The notes: generated by a model from the sequence alone, not told the origin. Positions 9,247 through 19,126 are shown, counted from the stretch's first letter. The stretch is DNA of 57,055 bases from a beta proteobacterium AAP51 (GCA_001295905.1 LJHT01000055.1:1-57055); one strand, 5' to 3'. Numbers and translations: made by a program.

Positions 9247-10232
9247 TCGAAGGCAAGACCATCTTCATCACCGGCGGTGCCGGTTTCATCGCCAGCACGC
9301 TGATCGCACGGCTGGCCGATCGCAACCGCATCGTCGTCTACGACAACTACACGCGCAACACGCTCAAGGGCACGCCCTTCGACCGCCACCCCAACGTGAC
9401 GCAGGTGGAAGGCGACGTGCTCGACTTCGACCGCCTGAAGACGCACATGGCCGGCGCGAACATCGTGGTGCACGCGGCGGCCATCGCCGGCATCGAGAGC
9501 ACGGTGAAGAACCCGGTCACGACGATGCGCGTCAACATGATCGGCACCGCCAACACGCTGGAAGCGGCGCTGCAGACCGGCGGCATCGAGCGCTTCGTCG
9601 AGTTCTCCACCTCCGAGGTCTTCGGCTCCCAGGCCTTCAAGGTCGACGAGGCGGCGCAGACGGTGACCGGTGCGGTGGGCGAGGCCCGCTGGACCTATGC
9701 CGTGAGCAAGCTCGCCGGCGAGCACCTGGCGCACGCCTACTTCAAGCAGTACGGCCTGCCCACCGTCACGGTGCGGCCCTTCAACGTCTACGGCCCCGGC
9801 CAGACGGGCGAGGGGGCGCTGTCCATCTTCATCCGCAAGGCGCTGCGCAATGAAGACCTGCTGATCTTCGGCGACGGCACGCAGATCCGGGCCTGGTGCT
9901 TCGTCGACGACATGGTCGAGGGCGTGATGGCCTGCCTGGAGCACCCCAACGCCATCGGGCAGTCGTTCAACATCGGCAACGCGCGTGCCGTGACCACCAT
10001 CTACGGCCTGGCCGAGGCCGTGCTTCGCGTGACGGGCAGCACCGCACGCATCCAGTTCCGCAAAGCGCTTTCGGCCGACATCGAGCTGCGCATACCGAAC
10101 GTCGACAAGGCGCTCGAGCTGATCGGCTTCGCCGCGCAAGTCGACCTCGAGGACGGCCTGCGGCGCACGGCGGCGTGGATCGCCGGCCACGAGGCCGACC
10201 TGCCGGCGCTGGCGCCGATCTTCCGCAGCTGA
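9243..10232 (+). CDS. NAD-dependent nucleotide-sugar epimerase/dehydratase (extended SDR)
   Basis: The 329-residue extended short-chain dehydrogenase has the N-terminal nucleotide motif [13 protein letters not shown] (residues 7-19), the [15 protein letters not shown] segment near 78, the active-site Ser region STSEVFGS near 121 and the YAVSK catalytic Tyr/Lys near 151. [14 protein letters not shown] near 180 is typical of GalE/RmlB-like enzymes. Whether it epimerises, dehydrates or decarboxylates cannot be told from the motif set. It overlaps wbpE by 4 bases and precedes another DegT aminotransferase, which suggests that it makes the keto sugar for that enzyme. Confidence 0.85.
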   Translation: MIEGKTIFITGGAGFIASTLIARLADRNRIVVYDNYTRNTLKGTPFDRHPNVTQVEGDVLDFDRLKTHMAGANIVVHAAAIAGIESTVKNPVTTMRVNMIGTANTLEAALQTGGIERFVEFSTSEVFGSQAFKVDEAAQTVTGAVGEARWTYAVSKLAGEHLAHAYFKQYGLPTVTVRPFNVYGPGQTGEGALSIFIRKALRNEDLLIFGDGTQIRAWCFVDDMVEGVMACLEHPNAIGQSFNIGNARAVTTIYGLAEAVLRVTGSTARIQFRKALSADIELRIPNVDKALELIGFAAQVDLEDGLRRTAAWIAGHEADLPALAPIFRS

Positions 10233-10249
10233 GACCGGGAGGCACTGCG

Positions 10250-11353
10250 ATGCTGCGCCTGTCGTTGCCCCACGTCGATGACGACGCCATCGCCGCCGCG
10301 GTGGCGGTGCTGCGCAGCGGGCAGCTCGTGCACGGCGCCGAAGGCAACGCTTTCGAGGCCGAACTGGCGGCCTACCTCGGCGTGCGCGAGGCGGTGGTCG
10401 TCGCCTCGGGCACGGCCGCGCTGCACCTGGCGCTGGTGGTGCTGGACGTCGGCCCCGGCGATGCCGTGCTGGTGCCCGACTTCACCTTCCCGGCCACCGG
10501 CAACGTGGTGCGCCTGGTCGGTGCGCGGCCGGTCCTGGTCGATGTCGACCCCGCCACCTACTGCATCACGCCCGAAGGGATCGAAGCCGCGATCTCCGCC
10601 TTCCACGGGCCCGAGCGCCTGCGCGCCGTGATGCCTGTGCACGAGTTCGGCCAGCCTGCGGCCATCGACGCCATCGTCGCGCTGTCGGCCCGGCACGGCC
10701 TGGCCGTGGTCGAGGATGCAGCCTGCGCGATCGGCGCCACGCTGCAGGGCCGCAAGCTCGGTACCTTCGGCGAGATCGGCTGCTTCTCGCTGCACCCGCG
10801 CAAGACGCTGACCACCGGCGAAGGCGGCGTGCTTACGACCGACGACGCAGCGCTGGCGCGCCGGCTGCGCCGCCTGCGCAGCCACGGCATCGAGCGCGAC
10901 GCCTCGGGCATGCACTTCGTCGAGGCGGGCTACAACCTGCGCCTGACCGACATCCAGTCGGCCTTGGGGCGTGCGCAACTGCCCAAGCTAGACGGCTGGA
11001 TCGCCTCGAGGCGCGCGCTGGCCGAGGCCTACCGCGAAGCGCTGGCGCCGCTGGTCGGCGCGGGTCGCCTCACGCTGCCAGCACGGGCCGAAGGCCACAG
11101 CTGGCAGACCTTCATGACCGTGCTGGCCGATGGCATCGACCGTGCGGCCGTGATCCGCGCGCTGGCCGCGCAGGGCATCGAGGCCAACCTCGGCGCGCAG
11201 TGCCTGTCGGTGCTGCCGCCCTTCGAAGGCTGTGGTGGCGGGCCGGTGGCGGCGCGCCTGTTCCGGCAGGGCCTGGCGCTGCCTTTCTGCGAGCAATACG
11301 GACCGGGCGAGGTCTCGCGGGTCGCCCAGGCCCTGGCAGCGGCTCTGGGCTGA
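10250..11353 (+). CDS. DegT/DnrJ/EryC1/StrS sugar aminotransferase
   Basis: The 367-residue PLP enzyme is the second of this family in the block. Visible features: VVASGTAALHLALVVLDVGP near residue 46, VVEDAACAIGATLQG near 152, and SLHPRKTLTTGEGGVL near 178, with the Schiff-base Lys in HPRKT. Its closest look is to PerA/PseC/ArnB-type enzymes that aminate 4-keto or 3-keto nucleotide sugars. A GGGAGG ribosome site lies eight bases before the ATG. The upstream SDR is the likely partner and the downstream acyltransferase (11361) may acetylate the amine. The position aminated is unknown. Confidence 0.86.
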   Translation: MLRLSLPHVDDDAIAAAVAVLRSGQLVHGAEGNAFEAELAAYLGVREAVVVASGTAALHLALVVLDVGPGDAVLVPDFTFPATGNVVRLVGARPVLVDVDPATYCITPEGIEAAISAFHGPERLRAVMPVHEFGQPAAIDAIVALSARHGLAVVEDAACAIGATLQGRKLGTFGEIGCFSLHPRKTLTTGEGGVLTTDDAALARRLRRLRSHGIERDASGMHFVEAGYNLRLTDIQSALGRAQLPKLDGWIASRRALAEAYREALAPLVGAGRLTLPARAEGHSWQTFMTVLADGIDRAAVIRALAAQGIEANLGAQCLSVLPPFEGCGGGPVAARLFRQGLALPFCEQYGPGEVSRVAQALAAALG

Positions 11354-11360
11354 ACCGGCG

Positions 11361-11993
11361 ATGTCCGACCTCGATCGCCTGCTTGACGGCCTGGCCCCAG
11401 GCTGGCAAAGCCAGCTGCAGGAGGTGCTGGGCGCGCACATCGACAGCGAGCGCAACCGCGGCCTGCGTGTCGATATCGTGCGCCGCTTCCTGGCGCAGCT
11501 GCTCACCGATGACGAGCGTGCGAAGCTGCTGGGGCTGCCCGCGAGCTGCCGCGTGCGCGAGAACACCAAGGTGTTGATGCCCGAGAAGCTGCGCTGCGGC
11601 GAACATGTGTGGATAGGCGAGAACGCCTACCTCGACGCCTCGGGCGGGCTGGAGATCGGTGACCACGCCACCGTCGGCGTCGGCGTGTTCGTGTGGACCC
11701 ACACCAGCGTGCTGGCCAATCTGCTGGGCGCCAACGAGCCGGGCGGGGCGCACGTGATCCGCCGGCCCGTGAAGCTGGGCAGCCGCTGCTACATCGTCGG
11801 CCCGTCGGTCATCAATCCGGGCGTGACCATCGGCGACGGCGCGCTGGTGCTGCCGATGTCGGTGGTGACGAAGGACGTGCCCGCGGGAGCGGTGGTCGCC
11901 GGTTCGCCGGCCGAGGTGAAGTCGCAGGTCGACGAGGCCTTCGTCGAGCGGCTGCGCGCCGAGCTGCAGGCGCAGCGCGCGGCGAAGCCCTGA
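11361..11993 (+). CDS. Hexapeptide-repeat acyltransferase (LbH family)
   Basis: The 210-residue product has an N-terminal helical region of about 70 residues without repeats (RLLDGLAPGWQSQLQEVLG and following), then left-handed beta-helix hexapeptides from about 75 to 185 (CGEHVWIGENAYLDASGG, GDHATVGVGVFVWTHTS, VGPSVINPGVTIGDGALVLP). This layout resembles WbbJ/CysE-like O- or N-acetyltransferases of polysaccharide loci. A His in the VWTHTS loop could be catalytic. It starts 7 bases after the aminotransferase stop and ends 10 bases before the next glycosyltransferase, so it is operon-borne. It may acetylate the amino sugar made just upstream (inference). Confidence 0.78.
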   Translation: MSDLDRLLDGLAPGWQSQLQEVLGAHIDSERNRGLRVDIVRRFLAQLLTDDERAKLLGLPASCRVRENTKVLMPEKLRCGEHVWIGENAYLDASGGLEIGDHATVGVGVFVWTHTSVLANLLGANEPGGAHVIRRPVKLGSRCYIVGPSVINPGVTIGDGALVLPMSVVTKDVPAGAVVAGSPAEVKSQVDEAFVERLRAELQAQRAAKP

Positions 11994-12003
11994 GGAGCGC
12001 CCC

Positions 12004-13293
12004 GTGCGCGTGTTCATCGGCCCGCTGGAGGTCGCGGGCATCGCCGCCGGGCTGGCCAGCGGGCTGCGCACACACGGCCACGAAGCCGATCTCGTCTTCG
12101 CGTACGCGCATCGCTTCGCCTACGCGGGCGTTCGCGAGCAGGGCGGCCTGGCGTCCTGGTGGGCCCGGGCCGGCCGCTGGCGCCAGGCGCTGCCGCGCAG
12201 CAAGCCACTTCGCAAGGCCTTCGCCTTCGCACTGCAGCACCTGCTGGGCTGGGCGGTGCTGGCCTGGGCGGCGCGCCGCTACGACGCCTTTGTCTTCCTC
12301 TATGGCGAGACCATCACCAACACCGCGCTGGAGCTGTGGTTGCTGCGCCTGCTGGGCAAGCGCACGGTCGTCGTGTTCCTGGGCTCGGACAGCCGGCCGC
12401 CCTATGTCGACGGCGGCTGGTTCCCGGCTGACCGACCGTTCGACCCCCCCGCAGCGGCACGCGGCGCGCGCCGGCAGTGCGCCAAGGTGCGCAGGCTGGA
12501 GCGGGGTGCGAGCCTGTGCGTCAACGCACCGGCCACGGGCCACTTCCACGCCCGGCGCTTCGTGCATTGGCTGGCGCTGGGCATCCCGCGAGAGGTGCTG
12601 CCCCAGGCACCGGCGCACGCGCCGCGCGACCTGCTGCGCGCGCTGCACGGCCCTTCGCACCCGGTGTTGAAGGGCACGGCGCACATCCGGGCGGCGGTGC
12701 AGGCGCTGCGCGAGCGCGGCGTCGAGGTCGAGCTCGCCACCATCGAGGGCCGACCCAATAGCGAAGTCATGGCCGCGCTGGCCGACAGCGATCTCGTGCT
12801 CGACCAGCTCTACAGCGACACGCCGATGGCCGCCTTCGCCACCGAGGGCGCGAGCCTGGGCCGCGCCGTGCTGGTGGGCGGCTATGCGGCGCGCTCCATC
12901 GCGGCCGAGGCTGCGCGCCACGGCCTGCCGCTGCCCCCTACGGCCTTCGTCGAGCCCGAGGCCTTCGAGGCCGAGCTGGCCCGCCTGCTGGCCGATGCCC
13001 CGGCGCGCGGGCGTGTCGCCGCAGAGGGCCGCGCTTTCGTCGCTGCCCACTGGGCGCCCGAGGTGGTCGCCGCGCGCCTGATGCGCATGATCGAGGGTGA
13101 TGTGCCCGATGCATGGTGGGTCGAACCCGCCGAGATCGCCTACCTGCAGGGCTGCGGGCTGCCCGAGGCCGTGGCCCGCGAGCGCGTGCGCACGCTCGTC
13201 GAACGCTGCGGCGCCAGCGCCTTGCAGCTCGACGACAAGCCAGCGCTGCGCGCGGCCTTCGTGGCCTTCGCGCGCGGCGGGGTCGCGGCGTGA
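12004..13293 (+). CDS. Glycosyltransferase (GT-B fold, family 4-like)
   Basis: The 429-residue protein starts at GTG and opens with MRVFIGPLEVAGIAAGLASG, an N-terminal Rossmann domain with the usual glycine-rich loop. The second domain has TAHIRAAVQALRERGVEVEL near residue 224 and a DLVLDQLYSDTPMAAFATEGASLGR segment near 263-287 that replaces the E-x7-E motif of ordinary GT4 enzymes. An 80-residue C-terminal tail is helical. It overlaps the flippase start by 4 bases (GTGA). The donor and acceptor are unknown. I call it a glycosyltransferase with moderate certainty because the sequence is divergent. Confidence 0.7.
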   Translation: MRVFIGPLEVAGIAAGLASGLRTHGHEADLVFAYAHRFAYAGVREQGGLASWWARAGRWRQALPRSKPLRKAFAFALQHLLGWAVLAWAARRYDAFVFLYGETITNTALELWLLRLLGKRTVVVFLGSDSRPPYVDGGWFPADRPFDPPAAARGARRQCAKVRRLERGASLCVNAPATGHFHARRFVHWLALGIPREVLPQAPAHAPRDLLRALHGPSHPVLKGTAHIRAAVQALRERGVEVELATIEGRPNSEVMAALADSDLVLDQLYSDTPMAAFATEGASLGRAVLVGGYAARSIAAEAARHGLPLPPTAFVEPEAFEAELARLLADAPARGRVAAEGRAFVAAHWAPEVVAARLMRMIEGDVPDAWWVEPAEIAYLQGCGLPEAVARERVRTLVERCGASALQLDDKPALRAAFVAFARGGVAA

Positions 13294-14738
13294 TCCGCGA
13301 ACTCTGGCGCGACGGCGCCATCTACGCCGCCGGCACCATCGTCTCGCGGGGCCTCGCGCTGCTGCTGATGCCGCTGGTCACCCGGCTGCTGGCGCCGGCC
13401 GAGTACGGTGTGTTCGACCTCGTGGTCACAGCTGGCGTGTTGGCCAACCTGCTCGTGCCGCTGGAAACCCCCCAGGCGCTGGCGCGGATGTGGAACGAGC
13501 GTGAACCTGGCGACGCACAACGGCGGCTGGCGGGCACGGCGTGGACCTTCGGGGTGCTGGGCTATGCGGGCTTCGTGGCACTGGCTTACGCGGCGGCGCC
13601 CTGGCTGGCGCCGCGCGTGTTCGGCGCCGGCTACATCGAGGCCTGGCAGGCCGGGGCGGTGTTCATCGGCGCCAATGGCGTGATGCTGCTGCTGCAGTCG
13701 CAGTTCCGCTGGGAGCGCCGGCCGCGCGCCTATGCCGCGATGAGCATCGCTTACGGGGCAGGCACGCTGGCGCTGCTGGCCCTGCTGGCATGGCGCGGCA
13801 CGGCCGATGCGGCCGATGTGCTGTGGGCGCACGCGGCGGCGTCGCTGTTAGTCGCGGCGGGCGCGCGGGTGCGCCTGCGCGGCACGCTCGGCTGGGGCGT
13901 CGACGCCGGCGAACTGCGCGTCATGCTGCGCTACTCGCTGCCGCTGGTGCCGGCCGGTGTGGCCCTGTTCGCGGCCACCTACCTGCATCGCTGGATGCTC
14001 GGTGCGCTGGGGTCGCTGGACGACGTGGGCCTCTTCGGCGTGGCCGCGCGGCTGGGCGGCGCGGTGACGCTGGTGCTGATCGGCGTGCAGACGGCGATCA
14101 CGCCGCTGGTCTACGCGCATCACCGCGAGCCCGGCACGCCGGCGGCGTTGGCGCGGCTGGCCGAGGGCTTCTGGTGCCTGGCCCTGCTGGCCTGCGGCGC
14201 GATGGCGCTCTTCGCGCGTGAGCTGCTTGCGCTGCTGGCCGGCCCGGCCTACGCCGCGGCGGCCCCGCTGCTGGTGTGGCTGGCGGTGGCGGCGCTGCTC
14301 GGGCAGATGTACGTCTTCGCGCCCGGCATCCCTATCGCACAGCGCACCGGCTGGCAGCTGGTCATCACCTTGGCAGCAGCGCTGGCAGCGGTGCTGCTGA
14401 ATCTGCTGCTGGTGCCGCTGGCCGGGGCGCGCGGGGCGGCGGCGGCCAGCGTGCTGTCGGCGCTGCTGTTCCTGGGTGCGTGGATCGTGGCCGGGCAGCG
14501 CCTGTATCCGCTGCCGCTGCGCTGGCGGGCGCTGGCCACCTGCACACTGGCGGCGCTGCCGCTAACGGCTGCCGGTCCGGCCCTGGACCAGGCGTTCGCG
14601 TGGCCGGCTGCGTGGGCGCTGAAGCTGGTGCTGCTGGCTGCGCTGACCGGGCTTTGCATCGGCTTCGGGCTGCTGCGGCCTGCGGCGTTGCGCTCGGCAT
14701 CGCGCTCGGGGTCGCCCTCGGCCCCGGCAAAGGGCTGA
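13290..14738 (+). CDS. Wzx-like polysaccharide flippase (MOP superfamily)
   Basis: The 482-residue protein starts at GTG 13290 (VIRELWRDGAIYAAGTIVSR) and has about 12-14 hydrophobic segments. The N-terminus, GLALLLMPLVTRLLAPAEYG, is the MATE/MOP signature of polysaccharide exporters, in which the first two helices end in a short loop with a Pro and a Gly. Such proteins move undecaprenyl-linked oligosaccharide units across the inner membrane. An upstream in-frame extension to 13113 overlaps the preceding gene and is not homologous. It ends 2 bases before asnB. This is the first of two flippases in the window; the second (38418) belongs to block B. Confidence 0.85.
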   Translation: MIRELWRDGAIYAAGTIVSRGLALLLMPLVTRLLAPAEYGVFDLVVTAGVLANLLVPLETPQALARMWNEREPGDAQRRLAGTAWTFGVLGYAGFVALAYAAAPWLAPRVFGAGYIEAWQAGAVFIGANGVMLLLQSQFRWERRPRAYAAMSIAYGAGTLALLALLAWRGTADAADVLWAHAAASLLVAAGARVRLRGTLGWGVDAGELRVMLRYSLPLVPAGVALFAATYLHRWMLGALGSLDDVGLFGVAARLGGAVTLVLIGVQTAITPLVYAHHREPGTPAALARLAEGFWCLALLACGAMALFARELLALLAGPAYAAAAPLLVWLAVAALLGQMYVFAPGIPIAQRTGWQLVITLAAALAAVLLNLLLVPLAGARGAAAASVLSALLFLGAWIVAGQRLYPLPLRWRALATCTLAALPLTAAGPALDQAFAWPAAWALKLVLLAALTGLCIGFGLLRPAALRSASRSGSPSAPAKG

Positions 14739-14740
14739 GC

Positions 14741-16726
14741 ATGTGCGGCATCGTGCTGGCCTTCACCCCTCGCGAGCCCACCACGGTTGGCGTTGTCGCC
14801 GCCATGGCGCGGGCACTGCGCCATCGGGGCCCCGACGACGAAGGCTTCCTGATGTTCGACCCCGCGGCCGATGGCGCCACGCTGCGGCTGGCCGGCGACG
14901 ACACCCCGCGCGAGGTGGCCGAGGCCGCCACGCCCTGGCAGCCGCAGGCCCGGGTGGCCGAGCAGCCCCAGCGCGCAGCGCCGCTGGTGATGGGCCACCG
15001 CCGGTTGGCCATCGTCGATCTCTCGCCTTGGGGCCACCAGCCGATGTCGCGCGCCGGGCGCTGGCATGTCGTCTACAACGGCGAGATCTACAACCACCTC
15101 GAACTGCGGGCCGAGCTGGAATCGCTGGGCCACGCCTTCCTCACCCACAGCGACACCGAGGTGCTGCTCGCCGCGCTGGCCCAGTGGGGGCCGCAGGCCC
15201 TGGCGCGCTGCAACGGCATGTGGGCCTTCGCGGTGCTGGACACCGAGCGCCGCACGCTGCTCGTCGCGCGCGACCGCTTCGGCGTCAAGCCGCTGTACCT
15301 GTGGCAGGGCGGCGACGGCTCGCTGTTGATGGCCTCCGAGATCAAGGCGCTGCTGGTGCACCCGCAGGTGCGTGCCGCGGCGTCGGCCGAGCGCTGCGTG
15401 GCCTTCCTGCGCGACGGCCCGCGCGCCTGGGAGGCTGGCACCGAGTTCGAGGGCATCACGCGCTTCCCGGCCGGGCACTGGGCCGAGCTCGATCTCGACG
15501 CACCGGTGCCGCTGCGCCCGCAGCCGTTCTGGCAGCGCCCGCCGGCGGCCGACCCTGCCGAGCCCTTCGACACCCGCCGCGCCGAACAGCTTTCGGCCCG
15601 GTACGTGGAACTGCTGGACGACGCCGTGCGCCTGCGCCTGCGCGCCGACGTGCGCGTGGGCACGGCGCTGTCGGGCGGGCTCGACAGCTCGAGCATCGCG
15701 CAGCTGGTCAACCGCTCGCTGCGCCGCAGCGGCAAGGACGCGCGACAGGAGACGTTCTCCAGCGTCTACCGCGGCGAAGGCGTGCGCGCTGCCGACGAGA
15801 GCAGCTTCATCGCCCGCGTGGCCGAGCGGCTGGAGGTGCGCAGCAACACCATCGAGCCTCGCGCCGACGATGTGCCCGAAGCACACGAGCGCATGACCTG
15901 GGCGCTGGACACCCCGCCGGCCAACACGCTGATGTCGAGCTGGCACACCTTCGGCCTGGTGGCGCAGCGCGGCGTCGTCGTCACGCTGGACGGGCAGGGT
16001 GCCGATGAACAGCTGGCCGGCTACACCCGCTACGTTCGCAACCTGCTGGTGCACGCGCCGCTGGGCGCGGCGCTGGCCGAGTCGCGCGCGCTACTGGGCG
16101 CGATGCAGGGCTTCGGTTCGGCGGTGGGCATCGGCCTGGGTGGCGGGCTGCTGCGCCGGGTGGCGGGGCGTGGTGCGGTGCATGCGCTGGCACAGCGCCT
16201 GCGCATGGGCGCCGACCCGTCGCCCACGCTGGCCGAGGCCCTGGCCTCCGACTTCGGGACCCACCTGCAGAACCTGCTGCTCTATGCCGACAAGACGGCC
16301 ATGGCGTGGTCGGTCGAGTCGCGTATGCCCTTCATGGACTACCGCTTGGTGGCGTTCCTCGCCACCGTGCCGCCGGCCTACAAGATCCACAGCGGCTGGA
16401 CGAAGTGGCTGGCACGCCAGGCGCTCAGCGAACACTTGCCGCCAGAGGTGGCGTGGCGGCGCGACAAGATGGGCTGGGCCGTGCCCGAGCCGGCGTGGTT
16501 CGGCAGCATGCAGGCCCCGCTGGCCGCGTGGTTGCAGCAGCAACTGCAGGGCAGCGCGTTTGCGCAGCAGCTGGCTGCATCGGCCGGCCTGAACATCCCT
16601 GAAGCTTCGCTGCCCCAGCGCCTGCGCCTGCTGAACCTGGCGGTCTGGCACCGCCTTTTCTTCGACGAAGCCGGCCGCCCCGGCCGCGTGCTGGGCCGTG
16701 GCATGCCTTTGCTGGGGGCCGCATGA
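14741..16726 (+). CDS. Asparagine synthetase-like glutamine amidotransferase (AsnB/WbpS type)
   Basis: The 661-residue protein starts with the nucleophile Cys2 (MCGIVLAF) of a class II glutaminase domain and has RHRGPDDEGF near residue 27 and YNGEIYNHLELR near 112. About 35 residues lie between the RGPDD and GHRRL motifs (including LRLAGDDTPREVAEA); such an insert is usual in AsnB copies of polysaccharide loci. The synthase domain has the PP-loop SGGLDSSS near 310 and DGQGADEQLAGYTRY near 418. In glycan loci these enzymes amidate uronic acids (as proposed for WbpS). The wbpBDE set upstream makes exactly such an acid, so I infer sugar amidation rather than asparagine synthesis. Confidence 0.85.
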   Translation: MCGIVLAFTPREPTTVGVVAAMARALRHRGPDDEGFLMFDPAADGATLRLAGDDTPREVAEAATPWQPQARVAEQPQRAAPLVMGHRRLAIVDLSPWGHQPMSRAGRWHVVYNGEIYNHLELRAELESLGHAFLTHSDTEVLLAALAQWGPQALARCNGMWAFAVLDTERRTLLVARDRFGVKPLYLWQGGDGSLLMASEIKALLVHPQVRAAASAERCVAFLRDGPRAWEAGTEFEGITRFPAGHWAELDLDAPVPLRPQPFWQRPPAADPAEPFDTRRAEQLSARYVELLDDAVRLRLRADVRVGTALSGGLDSSSIAQLVNRSLRRSGKDARQETFSSVYRGEGVRAADESSFIARVAERLEVRSNTIEPRADDVPEAHERMTWALDTPPANTLMSSWHTFGLVAQRGVVVTLDGQGADEQLAGYTRYVRNLLVHAPLGAALAESRALLGAMQGFGSAVGIGLGGGLLRRVAGRGAVHALAQRLRMGADPSPTLAEALASDFGTHLQNLLLYADKTAMAWSVESRMPFMDYRLVAFLATVPPAYKIHSGWTKWLARQALSEHLPPEVAWRRDKMGWAVPEPAWFGSMQAPLAAWLQQQLQGSAFAQQLAASAGLNIPEASLPQRLRLLNLAVWHRLFFDEAGRPGRVLGRGMPLLGAA

Positions 16727-17889
16727 ACCAGGCCGCCGTGAGCGAGCACTTCGAACAGCAGGCCGAGCCCGCGCGCGGCCGCGGCCAGCACGTGGTGCAC
16801 GTGACCACCGTGCACCCGCGCGACGACATCCGCATCTTCCGCAAGGAGTGCGTTTCCTTGGCCCGTGCGGGCTACCGCGTGACGCAGGTGGTGGGCGATG
16901 GTCTGGGCGATGCAGATGCTGACGGCGTTCACATCGTCGACATCGGCCCGCGCCCGGCCGGCCGCCTGGCGCGCATGCACCAGCAGCCGCGCGCCGCCCT
17001 GGCCGCCGTTCTGGCGGCACAGCCCGCACTGGTGCATCTGCACGACCCCGAGCTGCTGCCCCTGGGCGTGCAGCTGGCGCGGCGCGGGCTGCCGGTGGTG
17101 TACGACGCGCACGAAGACGTGCCGCGGCAGATCCTCACCAAGCAGTGGATCCCGGCCGCGCTGCGCGGTGTGGTCTCGGCAGCTTTCGAGTGGTACGAGA
17201 ACCGCCAGGTGGCGCGCTTGTCGGCGGTGGCTGCGGCCACGCCGCACATCGCCGCGCGCTTCGCCAAGGTGGCGCCGCGCGCGGTGAACGTGAGCAACTT
17301 CCCGCGCACGGACGAGCTGGCACCGCCGGCCGAGGCCGTGCCGCGCGAGCGCGCCGTCTGCTACGTAGGCGGCCTGATGCGCACCCGCGGCCTGCTCCAG
17401 ATGGTGCGCGCCATGCCGCAGGCGCCGGGCGTGACGCTGGTGCTGTGCGGCACTTTCGAAGACGCCGCCTTCGAGGCCGAACTGCGCGCCGAGCCCGGCT
17501 GGGCGCAGGTGCAGTACCTGGGCCAGGTGGACCGCAGCACCGTGCGCAGCGTGCTGGCGCGCTGCAGCGCCGGGCTGGTGACACTGCTGCCCATGCCGAG
17601 CTACCTGGATTCGCTGCCCATCAAGATGTTCGAGTACATGTCGGCCGAGCTGCCCGTCATCGCCTCGAACTTCCCGCTGTGGCAGGGCATCGTTGAAAGC
17701 ACCGGCTGCGGCCTGTGCGTGGACCCGGCCGACCCGCGCGCCATTGCGCAGGCGGTGCTGAGTTACGTGGACCACCCGGCGCGCGTATTCGCCGCGGGCC
17801 GTGCCGGGCGCCGCGCGGTGCTGCACACCTACCACTGGCCCGCGGCCGAGCGTGAACTGCTGGCGCTCTACGCGCAGCTCTTGCCGTGA
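16723..17889 (+). CDS. Glycosyltransferase family 4
   Basis: The 388-residue protein starts inside the asnB stop (ATGA overlap). Its N-terminal half includes VHVTTVHPRDDIRIFRKECV (residues 25-44), LVHLHDPELLPLGVQLARRG near 105 and VYDAHEDVPRQIL near 126, a pattern common in GT4 enzymes of lipid-linked oligosaccharide assembly. The C-terminal donor domain has CYVGGLMRTRGLLQMVRAM near 215 and PIKMFEYMSAELPVIASNFP near 301, with the family Glu. It acts in the cytoplasm on a membrane-bound acceptor. Sugar specificity is unknown. Confidence 0.85.
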   Translation: MNQAAVSEHFEQQAEPARGRGQHVVHVTTVHPRDDIRIFRKECVSLARAGYRVTQVVGDGLGDADADGVHIVDIGPRPAGRLARMHQQPRAALAAVLAAQPALVHLHDPELLPLGVQLARRGLPVVYDAHEDVPRQILTKQWIPAALRGVVSAAFEWYENRQVARLSAVAAATPHIAARFAKVAPRAVNVSNFPRTDELAPPAEAVPRERAVCYVGGLMRTRGLLQMVRAMPQAPGVTLVLCGTFEDAAFEAELRAEPGWAQVQYLGQVDRSTVRSVLARCSAGLVTLLPMPSYLDSLPIKMFEYMSAELPVIASNFPLWQGIVESTGCGLCVDPADPRAIAQAVLSYVDHPARVFAAGRAGRRAVLHTYHWPAAERELLALYAQLLP

Positions 17890-17905
17890 TGGCACCGGGC
17901 CCACC

Positions 17906-19126
17906 GTGAACATCCTGCTCGTCAACCATTACGCCGGCAGCCCGGCGCTGGGCATGGAGTTCCGCCCCTACTACCTGGCGCGTGAATGGGTGCGCGCCGG
18001 CCACCGCGTGCAGATCGTCGCGGCCGACTTCTCCCATGTGCGCGCGGTGCAGCCGCCGCCGGGCGACAGCGTGGTCGACGGCATCCGCTACCGCTACTAC
18101 CCCACGCCCGCCTACCAGGGTAACGGGCTGGGTCGCGTGAAGAACATCGGGGCCTTCCTGCGCCAGCTTTGGGCCGACACGCCGCGCCTGATAGCGGAGG
18201 CCCAGCCCGACGTGGTGATCGCCAGCAGCACCTACCCGATGGATATCTGGGTCGCGCGGCGCATCGCGCGGCGCGCGGGCGCGAAGCTGGTCTACGAGGT
18301 GCACGACCTGTGGCCGCTGAGCCCGATCGAGCTCTCGGGCATGTCGCGCCGGCACCCCTTCATCGTGCTGTGCCAGGCGGCGGAAGACGCGGCCTACCGC
18401 GATGCCGATGTCGTGGTGAGCATGCTGCCCAAGGTGCACGGCCACATGGCCAGCCGCGGGCTCGACCTGAAGAAGCTGCACATCGTGCCCAATGGCATCG
18501 CGCTGGACGAATGGGAGGGCGTGCCCGAGCCGCTGCGCGAGGATGCCGCGCAGGCCTTGGCCGCGGCACGCGCGGCCGCTGGCGCAGGCCCCGTGGTGGG
18601 CTACGCGGGCAGCATGGGCGAGCCCAACGCGCTGGATGTGCTGCTGGACGCGGCGGCCCAGCTGCGCGGTGAACCGCTGCGCTTCGTATTGGTGGGCAGC
18701 GGCCACGAACAGGCGCGCCTGGCCGCGCGCGTGCAGGCCGAGGGCCTGACGAACGTGACGATGCTGCCGCCCATCCCCAAGGCCCAGGTGCGCGGCTTCC
18801 TGGCGCAGGTGGACATCGCCTACATCGGCTGGCAGCGCGTCTCGCTCTACCGTTTCGGCATCGCGCCGAACAAGCTGATGGACTACATGATGGCCGCCCG
18901 CCCCGTGCTGCACAGCGTGGAGGCCGGCAACGACCCCGTGGCCGAAGCCGGCTGTGGCCTCACGGTGCCGCCGCAAGACCCTGCGGCCGTGGCCGCGGGC
19001 CTGCGCCGGCTGGCCGCGCTGCCCGCCGCCGAACGCGCGGCGATGGGCGAACGCGGCCGCGCTTTCGTGCAGGCGCACCACACCTACCCGGTGCTGGCGC
19101 GGCGTTTCATCGAGGCGGTGACGTGA
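17906..19126 (+). CDS. Glycosyltransferase family 4 (WcaI/WbuB-like)
   Basis: I start this 406-residue protein at GTG 17906, where NILLVNHYAGSPALGMEFRP begins; this is the usual opening of WbuB/WcaI-type GT4 enzymes, with the glycine loop and the EFRP element. Other visible features are VYEVHDLWPLSPIELSG near residue 130, YAGSMGEPNALDVLLDAA near 233 and the donor motif FGIAPNKLMDYMMAARPVL near 316. WbuB-like enzymes often transfer L-FucNAc or a similar deoxyamino sugar, but I would not assign the sugar here. It ends in a GTGA overlap with the methyltransferase. Confidence 0.84.
   Translation: MNILLVNHYAGSPALGMEFRPYYLAREWVRAGHRVQIVAADFSHVRAVQPPPGDSVVDGIRYRYYPTPAYQGNGLGRVKNIGAFLRQLWADTPRLIAEAQPDVVIASSTYPMDIWVARRIARRAGAKLVYEVHDLWPLSPIELSGMSRRHPFIVLCQAAEDAAYRDADVVVSMLPKVHGHMASRGLDLKKLHIVPNGIALDEWEGVPEPLREDAAQALAAARAAAGAGPVVGYAGSMGEPNALDVLLDAAAQLRGEPLRFVLVGSGHEQARLAARVQAEGLTNVTMLPPIPKAQVRGFLAQVDIAYIGWQRVSLYRFGIAPNKLMDYMMAARPVLHSVEAGNDPVAEAGCGLTVPPQDPAAVAAGLRRLAALPAAERAAMGERGRAFVQAHHTYPVLARRFIEAVT

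Noticed and set aside
12444..12450. C7 run in the glycosyltransferase gene at 12004
   Set aside because: Seven is within expectation at this GC and lies mid-gene; much weaker than the C9 tract at 38358.
14249..16054. 601-codon open frame on the - strand
   Set aside because: Fully antisense to the flippase and AsnB genes; no motifs, biased composition.
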